DNA from: Chrysogorgia sp. JL179-B06
Lineage: Eukaryota > Cnidaria > Anthozoa > Scleralcyonacea > Chrysogorgiidae
NCBI GenBank assembly: GCA_035772405.1
Contig: JAYKKM010000038.1
Coordinates: forward strand, 1,842,001-1,906,000
Reading direction: 5' to 3'
Length of the DNA: 64,000 nt
The notes under the pieces were generated by a model. It was given only the letters and a program-made list of their open reading frames with translations. It was not told the origin of the DNA and did not search any database. Both the position numbers and the translations under genes were made by a program. The stretch's first letter is position 1; every line of letters begins with the position of its first letter. Positions 1 to 39,805 of this stretch are shown piece after piece.

Positions 1-83
1 CCAAAATGTCCATCATGTTTGCTGTTCGTAATCGTAACACGCTCGTGTGTTACGACACTTTACGGCGGTCCGTCCAAAGGAAT

Positions 84-692
84 GTTAGGAATGTGTAGCA
101 AGCTATAGAAACGCATGGAATCGTGAAGGGACTAAACGCCGGTCGATATTATCACCCTCGTCCTCAGGCCTTCGGCCGGCGCTTCGCGCCGGACGAGGGG
201 ACTATGATTATTTAATATAAGGAAAAACTTTGCAAAGTACGGTTGCTTAATGCTACATCAATAAATCGAGCCAGAGAGTTGGTAACTAATATCCTCATTG
301 GTCAATTGTAAGAGCCCAACTCAAGAAAGTCAATCAGAAACTATGGCACGTTAAGTCGACGAAGCCATTATAAAAGAGCGCGCTTTCACCCTCGAAATCA
401 GTGAGCAAGAAAACAATAGAGTGAGCAATAAAAGAAGAGGGATACCACAAAAACCAGAGAGAAAGAAACAACATCAAAAGAGAGCAAGAGTCGGAGAGAC
501 CTCACCGATCAGAGCCAAATCAAGGAACTCAGAACCCGAGAAGCCGTCAGAAAGAAACGGACAGAAAGATCAAATACGAACAGATCTTGAACTTTAACTT
601 TATAACCACTTTATAGTTCGTCTCGTATTGTATTAAGTTCGGGTAAATGCTTATTTATAAATAATAATAATTTTCCACAAAACATTCAACAA
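84..692 (+). repeat. Possible LTR (solo or truncated) of a retrotransposon
   Basis: The segment begins TGTT (in TGTTAGGAATG) and ends AACA, the usual short inverted LTR ends. Between them lie a TATAAAA box near 370, an AATAAA-type signal near 430 and an A+T-rich 3' part. A TGGGGC-like stretch follows directly and could be a primer-binding site. There is no matching direct repeat on the two sides and no second copy in the window, so this may be a 5' LTR cut off from its body, or not an LTR at all. Two small G+C hairpins lie near 165-195. Confidence 0.35.
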
Positions 693-764
693 TGTGGGGC
701 TTCATGAGATAAATGGATCGAATGAAAAGATCTTAGTCGTTGTAAATTCTCAGAATTGTTAGAT

Positions 765-2477
765 TCACCATCTGCTGCTGTTTGAACTATAATTGCATGC
801 GATTGAAATAACCATTAAATATTTCGGCAATGGGATCTGAAATATCATTTTCACCATCCTTAATGAAAAATGAATTTTTGATTCTTTTGGAGCCAGGTCC
901 CTAAGATATTTCCATAACTTTGAGGAATCCTTTTTATCATATTCAATTAAAGGTTGATAGAAATTCACCTTTCCCGATATGATTAGTGAAGCCAACGTTT
1001 GTAATCACATATTGATTTTTTAAAGTAATCTTGCTTTCACTATTTCATCAGACTTCCAGTCAGGTTGTTTTTTCTTTTTAACTCGTTTACTTCGAAGAGG
1101 TGCATACAAATTTATTACATCAAGAAAAAGCGAGTACCAGGCATCAAGTGCATCGGAAGGACCATCGTATGTCTCAACTGTAGCCTCCTCCGCAAGCAAC
1201 TCTGTGGCTTCTTTTTGCCTAGTCAAATACAGCTTCCTGCAAGGATGTTTTGTCTGAGCCAGAAAAATTAACAAGAGCTAGGCGCAATGGGTGAGGCGAA
1301 AATTAAGGCAAACTGTCCCCTCTTCATCGGCCAATCCCTTCACAAATCCCAACAATCCCTATATTTCCCTGCAATCCCAGCCAAAACATTGGTAGTATCG
1401 TCATGTTTCGCGCACTAATTGGTAAACGTCATGCATGTTAAATAGACACCCTAACCCAACGCTTAATACAACCCTAACCCCCGCCTTAAGTGTTTTCCTA
1501 ACCCTAACCCCCCGGCTTCAATTGGTGCTCGCACAGCTTTGGAAGCTATTTGACTCGGGAAAAAGAAGCCACAAAGTTACCTGCGGATGAGTACTGACCA
1601 GGGCACTGTTCGTAAGTTAGCTAGAAATAAATCTTCATCAAAATTCTTTAAGGGACGAAACTTAATTATAGAGTGACTCTGTTTATTTCCAAAATTGGCA
1701 AGGCTAGTTGGAAAATGGTCACTTATGGCAATTTTTGAAACTTTAACAACACGAAGGCTTCTCCGGTTTGACACATATATAATTTGGTCAATATACTGTA
1801 TAATAGAAGCGGTATGTGATGTAACCCTGTAGTAGGTTCTTTAATTATTTGTTCAAGGTTCATAAGATTTATCACTTCTATCCAAGCCGACATAGAGATA
1901 TCATTTTGAGTCAGAGAGATCAATATTAAAATCACCCTTTATGATTATTTCCTTGCATTCGAGGTGTGCATTTTTCATTTGATTTTCTAACAGCTTCATC
2001 CATGCTCTCGAATCAAAATCTGGTGGACGATATAAGCAATACAAATTAGTATACAGTAGATGGTGATGTGGTAAATGTTAGTTCGAGCTGTAACGATCTA
2101 TTCTTTTAAAGCAAGATATATTTTCTTTTACATAAACAGCGATTCCTCCGCTCTCTGTCACGACGTTGTTGGTTATAACATTCAGTATTTGTTGTATAAT
2201 TTTTGTATGTTTCATTACTGAACTATGTCTCGGTTATTCCGATTATACCCGGTTCTTTGTTATTCCTTTGTTACTCCATGTGATTATTTATTATTGAAGG
2301 ACAAAGACTTCTCATGTTCCATTGTGAAATCCTTAAGCTACTGCATGGCATATCGCTCGTAAGTGAAGGGATATATATATGAGTACCTGAAGCGTTGGCT
2401 TGATGAATTCTGCCACTGAACATAACGAGCGTTTGATATAGGCTCTTGAGAGAATTCCAATGGTTATTTTTCATCAA
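765..2477 (-). pseudogene. Decayed LINE ORF2 fragment (endonuclease domain and linker to RT)
   Basis: Read on the minus strand from 2477 down, broken ORFs give pieces typical of the apurinic-type endonuclease of CR1/jockey-like LINEs. They are an N-terminal ISQWNMRSL block near 2340, a WIEVINLMNLEQIIKEPT block near 1850, a KIAISDHFPT block near 1730 and a PWSVL block near 1590. After these come DALDAWYSLFLDVINLYAPL near 1120 and DSSKLWKYLRDLAPKES near 900. All fit one ancestral polyprotein in order but in different frames with stops. About 400 bp between the PWSVL and DALDAWY blocks (roughly 1170-1575), rich in AACCCTAACCC, interrupts the reading and looks inserted. No reverse transcriptase motifs remain. 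Family assignment within LINEs is inference. Confidence 0.7.
1270..1570. repeat. Insertion in the LINE fragment with telomere-like CCCTAA tracts
   Basis: This block separates endonuclease pieces that should be adjacent. It contains CCCTAACCC-type runs near 1450-1520 and no coding potential. Similar GGGTTAGG-containing stretches occur near 12180, 13390, 17210 and 51100, so it probably belongs to a dispersed repeat family rather than being true telomeric sequence. Confidence 0.45.
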
Positions 2478-2981
2478 GGCCCGATGCCAATGGAATATAT
2501 AAACCTGTCATGAGTCTCGAGACAAAAGTACTGCATGACTGAAGGCAATATGCAAATTCCCAACGGGAACTCGCAGATTTGCCTTTGAACCAAATTCTTA
2601 AATTCGATATTTGAATTTCTCCCAAAAAGTATAGGCAGATGACCTCAGCTCCATAGCCGTGAATCACACACCATTTCTTCTGAGATTGTATTCTACATAC
2701 CACGGCGGACGTCCCTACAGCAGGACAGTTCAGCTCTAGTTTAGTGCGGTATATGTTAGAACGTTTATTTGCATCAATTCTTGATAACTTCGCTTCCATA
2801 ATCCTAACTAAATTCACACTATCCGGTTCTCCAATATCAAAACCAGACAGGGCCTAATTATTAGAGGTTTTCTTACTCTCATCTTACGGGTATATAAGTG
2901 AACAGACAACCACAAATAATACAAAACGTTACAACACCTGCAAACTCCAAGTCCAACAGCCGTATTCGCGTAGGCTCAAAC
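2478..2981. other. Stretch without a recognised gene
   Basis: One 117-codon open frame exists on the minus strand (2464-2817). It may be LINE 5' sequence upstream of the endonuclease, but no motif is recognisable. Nothing else was seen. Confidence 0.3.
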
Positions 2982-3453
2982 TTAAAGGACATTGGCAACA
3001 AGAAATAAGTATTATTTATCTCGAAGTATATGACTTACTGTAGCTAGTTGTTTGGAGCTATGAAAATGCTCGCAACACATTTTAAAAGTTGAATAAACCA
3101 ACGTCAAAACGCCGCCATTTTGAATATGACCGTGACGTTATGTGCTGGGAAGTGTTGTTATTTCGTACTTTTGTGCTACCTATCGTGGGAGCATGTATTG
3201 CGCCCAGTTTATGTTGTAATAGCGATTACTAAACTAATAATGTTGAAAAGAAGCTTGATTTAATTATTTGTATTTCCGCCAACACTGACCGCTTTACCCA
3301 GCACATGACGTCACAGGTAATGTGACAGAGAACCCTAGTTCACCTTTAATACGCGATACTAGTATTTTTACAACCTCAAACTACGATATTCCGGTTATTT
3401 AGGTCAGATACTTTGATCTGAAAGATACGTTTTTTGTTGCTAATGTCCTTTAA
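2982..3453. mobile_element. TTAA-flanked MITE
   Basis: The block starts TTAA-AGGACATTGGCAACAA and ends TTGTTGCTAATGTCCT-TTAA, an inverted repeat of about 16 bp with one mismatch inside a TTAA target duplication. It has no ORF. TTAA duplications are known for piggyBac and Kolobok transposons, so a non-autonomous relative of one of these is the likely source. Similar TTAA elements are at 4743, 11993, 25925, 46994 and 47776. Confidence 0.7.
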
Positions 3454-4742
3454 AAGCCGGCGGATATTTGGGATCTTACGACACTCGGCGCACCCTTTCT
3501 TTGTTCTTGTGGTTCTCAAAAAGGTCAGTAATTCGCCAAAATTGTATGTTGCAACATATGTCCCATAGCATATACATTGTCACAATTTAGCAACTTTTAT
3601 TGTATAGAAAACACATATCAATACATCACAAATATTCTATCAAAGTAATTTATTGATCATTTCCATGTAATTAACGCAATATATAAATTTCAAATATTAT
3701 ATTATTATCAATAAAAAGAAGACCGAAAAATTGGTATTATTGTAAATTTGTCCTAACAGGTATGATTTATATTTAAGTTTTGCATGAATAATTTTACGCT
3801 GGCACTGGTGGAAAATTATTTGGAATATAACTCTATACCTAGAAGGAGTCTGGAGGGGAAGCAATTAAACCAGAAAATAATAAGCAATAAGAAAATAGAT
3901 AATCCAACGGAAGATTGCAGACATGAAGTAGGGTGATTGTAAAATGAATTTATGAGAGAATGGCCCGATTTATACTAGAGACGGATCACCCGTCTCTAGT
4001 ATAAATAGGGCCAATGAGTAACTGTTTTATATGATGTTGAAATCATGTAACCTTAGTTTAATTATAATATATGACGCGCATACAGATCCTATAGTATCAT
4101 AAATGAGCAAGGGGCTGATTAACTATATAGCCAGGTTAACCGGGCTGAGTTGTATCACGAAAATCTTTCCTCGACCCAAAAAGATCATTTGAATTAACTT
4201 TATACTCTTCCTACAGCCAAACTAAGTCAGTTCTACTTATGAAATATGATTTTGGGTGTCTATACAGCCCGGCTAACCGAGCTATAGCCCGTATCATATG
4301 ATGTTGAAATCATGTAATTATTTTTAATTATATATATGACTACAGATCCTATATAATATGATCATTCACGCTTATATATACAAATGAGTAAATAAGAATG
4401 CGAAAAGCTGAAAAGAATGCGTTGTGGCTATGTGTACATATAACCTTAGTTTATATATATATTAAACTAACTGATTGTCTGAGAACGCGTGCATGCCTGC
4501 ATGCTATGAATCGTATACACTTTATTGGACTGCTTTCTTTAACTATATCTACTTAAGTACCTAAACTAGATTACTAGAATGCTGCATCGATTCACGCAGA
4601 TACTTGACCTAACATTTCCGCAGAAAATCGTGAGTCATTTCTCAAATTATTAACACCAAATATGACCGACAAGAAATATCATCCTGCACGAGAGAGAGAG
4701 AGACGCATGCTTGATGTCTGAAGAGCTTCTTCCTTCCCCTAC
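3454..4742. other. A+T-rich intergenic DNA with small palindromes
   Basis: No gene was seen. It contains a near-perfect hairpin at 3962-4012 and a loose inverted pair of AGCCAGGTTAACCGGGCT-like sequence at about 4128-4150 and 4264-4290. Confidence 0.5.
3962..4012. repeat. 51-bp near-perfect hairpin
   Basis: Arms of about 23 nt pair GGCCCGATTTATACTAGAGA with its complement on the other side, with a single mismatch and a loop of a few bases. It is a foldback remnant or very small MITE. A related arm sequence (TTATACTAGAG) recurs near 10600. Confidence 0.65.
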
Positions 4743-5204
4743 TTAAAGTGCCCCTAACCTCAAATTTTTTTATTGTCTGGAAGAACTTTTAAAATTATAA
4801 AGAAACCTCATTTGAAGATTTTCGTTTCTTCGCTTTCTTTTTGAGATATATATATATCAGTTTGTTTGATATGCAAATGTACGGAATTTACGTCACACAT
4901 GCATGATGACTTATTGGAGAGATGTGTGTATCTCTTCATTCTCGCACGAAATCCTTTAAAATTGAGAAGCTTGGTGTTGTGGGAGAAACACGCACACGTG
5001 TTATTCACACTTTAGTGTTTTTATTTGATGAACGCAAAGATATATAACATTCTCTGATAACTTATTATGCATATGTGACGTAAATTCCGGACATTTGCTT
5101 ATCAAACAAACTGATATATCTAAAAAAGAAAGCGAAGAAACGAAAATCTTCAAAAGAAGTTGCTAAACATTTTAAAAGTTCTTCTGAGGTTAGGGGAACT
5201 TTAA
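4743..5204. mobile_element. TTAA-flanked foldback MITE
   Basis: The ends read TTAA-AGTGCCCCTAACCTCA and TGAGGTTAGGGGAACT-TTAA, inverted with one mismatch. Inner arms also pair over long stretches (for example the AAGATTTTCGTTTCTTCGCT region against 5130-5155, and TATGCAAATGTACGGAATTT against about 5085), so the unit folds on itself. The inner part resembles the element at 47776. A CT/GA-rich stretch precedes it. Confidence 0.7.
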
Positions 5205-5991
5205 AGCGTGCCTACCAGACTCAGCAAACATCTCGTTGGTCTAGCTAGCTAGATCTACAAAAGTCACGTTATCTCTAACTTAACACGGTAATGTAACTTA
5301 GTTTATGGACCTTGGTACATCAATATATAGTGAACAGTGAATCAATATTTTTTTAGAGCTCAGATGAAAACCATAGAAACGTTAAGTTCACTAATAACTC
5401 AGTTATTAGTGTAGACTAATTATTAGTGTAGAAATAAAGCAAATATAAAAACGTCTCTTGTCTTTTAATTCTGCTTGTATATAGGCCCAGTTTATATATT
5501 TAATTTAACTTTTAAATAACTTTTACGAATGTATTGGTATTTTTGGAAAAATAGGTCACTTTATTGGCAGTATCCCTAGTGTATAGCTGCAAAAAAACGT
5601 TATAGTATAATTTTTTAATTGAAATGTATGTCAAATGTGCATATAGCGCATTAATTTTGCCATTACTATACAAAATAATGGCGATATAACGTGTCAGTCT
5701 AGACTGGGACACTGGGTCCAGTTGTTCAAAAGACGATTTGCTTAATCCAAGATTAGTAAAATTTCTGTCGACAAAGATGTTTGAAAATTTCTGTTCAGAC
5801 ATCGTAAATTTTACCAGTTAAAATGTTTTAACATATGTTGTCAAAGAGGACATAGCAAAATAAACAGCCGATTTTAATTTGCATTATATATTATAGCAGG
5901 CAGCTTCTACTGTTGAGATAAAATTATATAAAGTCGAAACAGTCGAAACTTGGTTTCCCGATGAAGCACTGCATGCTAGATGTCACGTCAG
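5205..5991. other. Intergenic DNA without recognised genes
   Basis: A 96-codon open frame on the minus strand (5512-5802) has no recognisable motif and is probably random. Nothing else was seen. Confidence 0.4.
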
Positions 5992-6212
5992 TTACGATAT
6001 ACTGTCGGATATTTCATGGAGTGCATGTGCATCTCCCCGCGGGCGAATCCTTATTGGTATATTGAGATGACTAACGCTGTGATATTGGGTACGCCAATGT
6101 TCCTCCCTCTAAATATATTAACATGCAGTTATCACAGCTTTAGTCATCTCAATACCAGCTGTGAAGGATTGGCCGGGGAATGCACCCCATGAAATATCCG
6201 ACAGTATCGTAA
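5992..6212. mobile_element. Foldback MITE
   Basis: The outer arms TTACGATATACTGTCGGATA and its complement near 6190-6212 pair. Inner stretches (TTGAGATGACTAA around 6063 and TTAGTCATCTCAA around 6140) pair too. There is no ORF of interest. Confidence 0.65.
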
Positions 6213-8809
6213 TATCTAACTAGCGTCATAGGATGTATGCATTGTGCTCCATTGTTGGTCTTGTGATCACTTGAATATTATAATTTGAAATGCCAAATTT
6301 TATTTCCTATCTTATCTAAGCATCTTATCACGATTTTTAAACTTCCTATGATGATGATGATGTCATGATGACGGTGAGTGTTATAATGGATCAGGGTAAT
6401 TAGAACGATGTTTTAAAATGGACAGAATCGTTTGAACATAATTTTGAAATACCAGACGGGAACCGTTTAAAAATAAATATAAAAGGATCTACTCCATTGT
6501 AGATCAACAACTTTTCAGAAATCTTTATTCAATAGAATTTCTAGAATATGGACCACTCCAGTAAATGAGCTTAAAAATTTCACAACACTAGATCTGATCT
6601 CCTTAATTCAGAACAGTTTTCCTACTAATATACTATATTCTATCGCTCTCAGCACCTTGTATAACGCAGAGGACCCAAGAAGACAATATGTCTGAACTGT
6701 AACAATATACTGCTCGCAGTCGCGTCTGAAGGATTGCTTGTTTAGCCGGAGTATATATATATATATTCAACCTTATTTTATACCAGTTTTAAGTTTGGGT
6801 CTGCGGTATAATTGGCTTACCGTGGTACAACTAATTACTTCAGTATATATGAACCATTATAACTATAGAACAGGGCCGCCGAGAGAAATTTTGGGCCCCT
6901 GGTCAAAACATATTTGTGCCCCCCCCCCCCCCCCCCCCGCCATGATGACGTGTGACGTGTGGCCATGCATGAGTGATGACCATAAGTGATGACGGGCATG
7001 AGTCCACGAAGTTATATTGCCATCAGAGAATCAATGAACTCATGCAATGATTAATGCTAAACTTCAGTTGTTAATTATTACAGAACCGAATAAGATAATG
7101 TATAATATACTCTTTTGTTTTGTTAAAAATGAGGCCCCTTTTGCCCAGAGAAGGCTATATAACCATAGGTTTTGAGTTTGTATTTGGCGGTTTATTCAGG
7201 TTATATATTGATTAGAGGAGCGTAACTGTCTTCTTGGTTCATATACATGTAGTAATGGTTCATAGTAATGGTTCATATACAGGCCTGACGAAAGGGGGGT
7301 CAGCCTGGTCCTTGTGACCAGGGGCCTATATCAATTTGAAGAACTCACTGACAGTTGAACAATTTCAACTTGGCCTCAAAACACTGCTTTTTAAACAGGA
7401 TTTTAATTTGTGATATCATATATGGTTTAATTATTCTTGTTTATTGCATTATCGTTTTTAGCACTTGGTTATAATTCTATTTTTGTAAACATATTTTTAT
7501 ATATCTTATATATTTTATTAATTGTTTTTTTTATTTGATTGTTTATTGATATTTATATTGTTATAAGTGTAATTATTATTATTATTATTACGCGAACGCA
7601 AACATTTTTTAAAATGTTAAATATAAACAATGCTCTAACTGCTGTTTGATTTAAAAGATAATTTGGATTTTTTATACACCACACATATATAATCTCATTG
7701 GCATATTGGCAATAGCGTGGAGTCTGGCTGCTATTAATAGCTCAAAAAGCGGACAAACAAACCAAATTTGACTCACAAATGATTGCAAATGAGCTATTTA
7801 TTTTGTTATGGCCGCAAGAATTATGGGTAAAAGCGGACAAACATCGATGCTGACGTCATCTCGACGGAGCCCTATTGCCGGTTCATATACGGAAACCAAT
7901 GTTTGTTAATTGCACATCAGTGCTGTGTTTCCTAACATTGGGAAAATCTATAGAAAATCTATGGAGGTTAGAGGAAGAAAATTTGGCCGGACGTACGTCA
8001 ATATCTTATGTTGCGTTAGTTTTTTATCAGCGTGAGCGTATGGAGATAGCTAAAATGGATGACTCAAAAGGACCTTTCAGTTTTTGTTTGGGCTTTATTT
8101 TTGGCGTAAGCTAGTAGTTGTGGCAATCCATTTGTCTGAAACTCAGCGTAATGTCACATGGCATATGGCACTCAGATATAATATAATGTATATAATTACT
8201 ATCTTTGAAATATCTGTTTTACTTTTTGTGAGATTTTGCTGATTTTGTGACGAGTTTTATAAATATACAAATTAAATGAAAATCAAACAGATGACTAATA
8301 TGTTCTTATTTTGTTCTGACGACAGTTCACTGCAGACAGCGCGAGCAGTTTAAATGTGCTTTGTATACGGCGCCAGCTAGGCAGTGATAATTGGGAATCA
8401 TTGTATATGATAGATTTTTAAAACTAGAATAAAACGTTCAAATAGTTTCGCTGTGAAGGTCTTGTATAAAAGATTTATTATTTCACTGCTTTGGAATAGC
8501 AGCAGTATAAGAGTACAAATATCTGTTAGGCCGAATACATCGATCCTCTTTTTGGGAAGAGAATGGAGTTAATCAGCGGAAGCGATCAAAGTTATGACGT
8601 CAGGGCAACACCCTTTGTGATTGTTTTGGTTTAATTTCCGTTAGCTCTATAGTTGATACACGTACGAGCAAATATTAGCGACAGAAGAAGATTAGATATC
8701 AAGATAGAAAGAACGTCATGATAATGAACAAGATCAACTCTGCGAAATAAGACGGTGTTATACTGCAATACTAATTGAGTAACTATCAGTTCAGGGACGA
8801 GTCCAGAGA
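6213..8809. other. Region upstream of the receptor kinase gene; repeats only
   Basis: It contains a poly-C tract of about 20 at 6918, flanked by GGGCCGCCGAGAG-type MITE ends. It also holds A+T-rich stretches and a dispersed repeat (about 7735-7860) whose reverse complement recurs at 23800-23945. The promoter of the receptor gene should lie at the 3' end of this stretch, but no TATA box or other element can be named with confidence. Confidence 0.45.
7735..7862. repeat. Dispersed repeat, copy 1
   Basis: This block (GCGGACAAACAAACCAAATT and flanks) is repeated in reverse orientation at about 23806-23950. A shorter, more diverged piece is near 22690. It has no coding capacity and is probably the end of a DNA transposon. 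Confidence 0.6.
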
Positions 8810-35969
<27,160 letters not shown>

Positions 35970-38560
35970 GTAAGTTTTTAAAATAGTGTTATGCTGTATA
36001 TATGTGAATTATTGTAGGATTTACGATGGCCATGACGATGACGAAGGATGATGATGACGATGATAATTAAGGATAATGATAAGGATAATGATAAAGATGA
36101 TCATGAAGATCAAGACGACGAGGATGATAAGATGATGGTGACGACAATAATAAGGATGATTATTATCACGAGATAAGAATAATGATGATGATAAGGATGA
36201 TAAGGATGAGGAAATAAACTAGGTTACCAATTGGTAGTAAGTGCTGAGAACAACCGGATGTCGAGACCTGAACCCGTATCCTGAGGTTATTTTGGGTGGA
36301 TTAATTAAGGCAAAGTGGAGAATCGGCGAAGGCGAATTAAGCGCAATTGTTTGTGTGTTTTTAATGAGAACTAAATGATAACGGTAAACTGCCAATGGCT
36401 GACAAAATATTGAAATTATTGGATATGACTCGGTTAATCTGTTTATAATGACCCCCTCACAGTTGCCAGGCGTATGGACATGGTTTCGAATTTCTGATGA
36501 CACGAGGCAGAGGCCAGAGAGACACAAAACAGAAATTCAATGCTGTTTCGAATTGTTGATCGATGACACGAAGCGATAGACGAATACGATAGTCGTCCCC
36601 GGCGCAGAATTTATCTAAACATATATGCGGTAGAATTGTGCCGTAGAATACATAAACACATTATTGTAATTTTATGGTAATTTTATATAGATATATTGAG
36701 CAATTAAGCCATAGATCGGAATGGGAGACTCACCTGATTTAATAGAAATTATGTCTCGGTATTCAGCGGCCGCGGAAGCTATTTTGAAGTGGGGAGGCTA
36801 AATTGTGAGGGGGGCATGTTGCCCCGGAAAATTTTGAAATTTAGGGCCTCTGAAATGGCTAGAAATGCCTCCTTTTTGCTAAAATAGCTTGAAACAGCTT
36901 TCAATTTTTGGATCAATTTAATGGTGTTAAAACACACAGTTTCTATGCAGAAGTTTTTATTTTTTGTATTCAGGTTTATAATAAACTTCAAAAGATTATG
37001 TACTAACATAAGCTTGGGAAAACGGAACAATGGAAATAAAACTTAACGTCTATTATTAACTAGTATGGAATACAGTTCAAAATACAGTTATACTCATTCA
37101 TCATTGTGAGTGCTTTTAAGTGCATTATGAAGCACTTAATTTAGTCACTCGACGAGAAGTCATTTTCAGTAAATGTTCCAAAATAATCCGCGAAAAAAGT
37201 GGGGGGGGGGGGGAGGGGGCTGTAGCCCACCCTAGCCCCCGTGTTCCGCGGCCCATGGTATTTATACAGCGTGAGCGAGAAATCTGAAACCCACACATGC
37301 GAAAACAACTGGTATATAGTTGTGATTGTTTTAGACAGATGAAAGCAAATGGTTTCCGGATATTTCAAGTTAGAAATTGAACTCACTCATCTAAAGTTTA
37401 AGCTTTGCAACTGTGACACTAACTGACTGACAACGCGGCGATCGAAGAAGTGCGAAAGAGAATCTCGATTCACGTGCAAAGGATTTTATATGGCTGTGCA
37501 AAGGATTGTGGTTGATAGCGCAAAGGATTGTGGTTGAAAATCGAGTCAAGATTTTTTGCGCCTTGAATTATGAATCGCTGCGCAGCAATTATAAATAATT
37601 TGTGAAAGATAATTAATTTCCTGACTCTTATCATCATCATCATCCATATCATCATCCTTACCATCATCTTTATAATTCCTATCATCCTTATCATGATTAT
37701 CCTTATCATCATCATCTTTATCATCCTCATCATCATCCTTATCATCCTCACCACCCTTGCATGAATTAAGGGTGGATTCATTCATCGACGTCATGATGAA
37801 CTGCGGGGAATATTTGCCAAGTTATTGGATGAACTTGAAGTCTCATATGATGTCAGAGTAGAGCCGCAACTTTCTTCCTGGAGTTGCCATGAATCATCAT
37901 TATCATCCTCATCAGGCTTATCATTATTATCATCCTTATCATCATTAAATCATCCTTATCACAATCATGCTTATCATCATCATACTTATCATCATCAACC
38001 TTATCATCATTATATTATTTCCATCATCATCCTTATCATCATCATACTTATTCATCATTATCCTTATCACAACTGAAAATACCCATGGTTTATGTAATTT
38101 TAAACAGCCATTAAGTAAGCAAGACTTACTGTACGTAGTATTTTATTGTTTTTAAACACCCATTAAGTGAGCAAGACTTACTGTACGTAGTATTAGTAGT
38201 ATAGAGAGTGGGGCTACGAGCTCATTTTTTACATATTCAATGTTGAACGCGAATATAATCACCAAAACATCACCAAATTTACACCAAATCCCAAACCCCC
38301 AAAAGTTCGATGTCATTTCGGTAATTCTAAATTTACAACATACATCAAATAAGACCACAAACTCGATTTATATGCTAATAATGTGACATTTCAATATTTT
38401 TGCATGTTTTTTAAAAAATAGAATGTGTCGTTTCACATTTTTCACATATTTAAAAAAGAAAGTGTCGTTTCAACATTTTCACGTATTTAAAAAATAGTTG
38501 TTTCAACGTTTTCACATTTTTTTTCAACAAACTACTGCTGTCTCAACTCACGCGCGAAAA
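35970..38560. other. Downstream of exon 14; repeats, no further kinase exon seen
   Basis: It contains GAT/ATC trinucleotide-rich stretches (36030-36210, 37620-37760, 37880-38070) and a MITE at 36764-37254. A short direct repeat (TAAGCAAGACTTACTGTACG) occurs twice near 38115 and 38165. I looked for the WSFG block of the kinase and did not find it. Confidence 0.6.
36764..37254. mobile_element. MITE with CCGCGG-containing ends
   Basis: The left end GCGGCCGCGGAA matches the right end TTCCGCGGCC in reverse. A G run (37200-37213) lies just inside the right end. It has no transposase. Confidence 0.5.
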
Positions 38561-38561
38561 A

Positions 38562-38592
38562 AAAACCACTAGATTTTCAAGTCTAGTGGTGA
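38562..38592. terminator. Hairpin downstream of the minus-strand block of element 1
   Basis: CCACTAGA and TCTAGTGG pair with an 8-base loop beside an A/T-rich stretch, about 70 bp after the last stop codon. It may act in transcript 3' end formation, by analogy with the hairpins at 45332 and 62702. Confidence 0.45.
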
Positions 38593-38662
38593 TGTTTATC
38601 CAAATGGATAGCAAAATGGTGCTCTTTTGATTGGCTAACAACATTGACTAACAAATAACCAA

Positions 38663-39166
38663 CTACTCTACGAATTCGTCTGTTTGTTCACTACTCTCAG
38701 TGTCTACCACCTCGCTCCTAAAATGATGATCGTACACGTGTTTCGATGTTATAATTCCTCCTGACAACAAGCCCAAGAAAGGTACGTACGGTGTCACAAT
38801 CGCGACAATACTCTCAACGTCTTTCTTTAGTAACGGATCTTTTTGTAGTTCGTCGTTTAGTTCCTCAGGGTTCTCGATAGCGTTCAACCCATCTAGTAAG
38901 CTGGCGAATTTGCTGATTAGCAAGTCGGTGAGAAAAGCGTTTGCGATCTCCATTCTCTTCAACTCGTGTTGGCGCCATATCTTATCAATAACTTTCGCGG
39001 ACGCTTTTTTAATGTACGCTTCGGACTGACTTACCACACCGTCACCGGACAGTCTAATAAGTTCGGATCTCCTAACGTCAACGTTGTCTTCCACAGTTGA
39101 GGTGTCGTCAGTCTCCTCAACTAATTCCTCAATCGTGGGGTTTTCCTCACTTTTGCGTTTTACCAT
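38663..39166 (-). CDS. Small acidic helical protein of element 1
   Basis: I do not know its function. The frame is open to an ATG at 39187, but the homologue in element 2 (45472-46029) starts at the residue matching the internal ATG at 39166 (MVKRKSEE against MPKRKTKN). The internal start, giving 167 aa, is therefore preferred. It has an acidic N-terminus and a conserved core with VIDK and NAFLTDLLISKFASLL. A hydrophobic stretch YVPFLGLLSGG near the C-terminus may be a membrane or packing segment. It is the last gene of the block, four bases or so after the ATPase. It may be a minor virion protein. Confidence 0.72.
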   Translation of the reverse strand: MVKRKSEENPTIEELVEETDDTSTVEDNVDVRRSELIRLSGDGVVSQSEAYIKKASAKVIDKIWRQHELKRMEIANAFLTDLLISKFASLLDGLNAIENPEELNDELQKDPLLKKDVESIVAIVTPYVPFLGLLSGGIITSKHVYDHHFRSEVVDTESSEQTDEFVE

Positions 39167-39190
39167 TACGCTATTACTTATACCCATATT

Positions 39191-39790
39191 TTATTGCGGA
39201 ATAACAACTTCGTGACTGTATGGATAACGCAGTGAGATTTCGAGTCTAGCATACTTATTATTTTTTAATGCGGTCACAATCGCTGACGATTTTTCTCTGC
39301 TAATGTTTCCAAGATAATCGTCAATAACAACCTTCATATCACTTCTGCTCGGACAGTAAAAGCAAATGAGCTTACTAATGTTTTCTCTATACGGTTTTGC
39401 GATCGACGTCAGTTGTTGTGTGATGACAATAACGCTCAACATAAAATGTCGCGCGCTAAAAGCTAAGTTGACCAATTGACTAGTCCTATTCTTAACATCT
39501 TGAGAACTTGCACAGTCGTCCAACACAATCAGAGTGTTAGTACCTTTAAAAACGTTAGTCACACACTTGAGAACAGCGTCGACATTGTCCTGTGCGCAGT
39601 CTATCGCTAACACATCAGGGTCGCGTACATATTTCCAATCTTGATACGCTTTGTTCCACTCGAAAGTAGGACAAATCAACACAATGTAGTCAAACTTACC
39701 ACGATACTCAGACTCCAATGTTTCCAGCAAATAATGCGTCTTACCACAAGCTGTCATACCAACAATTAGCGCATTAAACGGGATCTCCAT
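39191..39790 (-). CDS. Packaging ATPase (A32/FtsK-HerA type), element 1
   Basis: The 199-aa protein has a Walker A motif GMTACGKT at residues 11-18, Walker B LIVLDDC at 87-93 and a conserved polar sensor stretch VIVITQQLTS around 132-140. This matches the DNA-packaging ATPases of Polintons, virophages and poxvirus A32 in layout and size. It would drive genome entry into the capsid. It lies 15 bp after the capsid gene, as in many elements of this class. It is intact here, whereas the copy in element 2 is split by a transposon. Confidence 0.88.
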   Translation of the reverse strand: MEIPFNALIVGMTACGKTHYLLETLESEYRGKFDYIVLICPTFEWNKAYQDWKYVRDPDVLAIDCAQDNVDAVLKCVTNVFKGTNTLIVLDDCASSQDVKNRTSQLVNLAFSARHFMLSVIVITQQLTSIAKPYRENISKLICFYCPSRSDMKVVIDDYLGNISREKSSAIVTALKNNKYARLEISLRYPYSHEVVIPQ

Positions 39791-39805
39791 TAACTCACGT
39801 TTGAT

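Noticed and set aside
5512..5802. 96-codon minus-strand ORF as a small gene
   Set aside because: No recognisable motif, no conserved neighbour, and it lies in repeat-rich intergenic DNA where such lengths arise by chance.
37825..38155. ORFs rich in His, Ser and Ile
   Set aside because: They come from ATC/CATC trinucleotide repeats.
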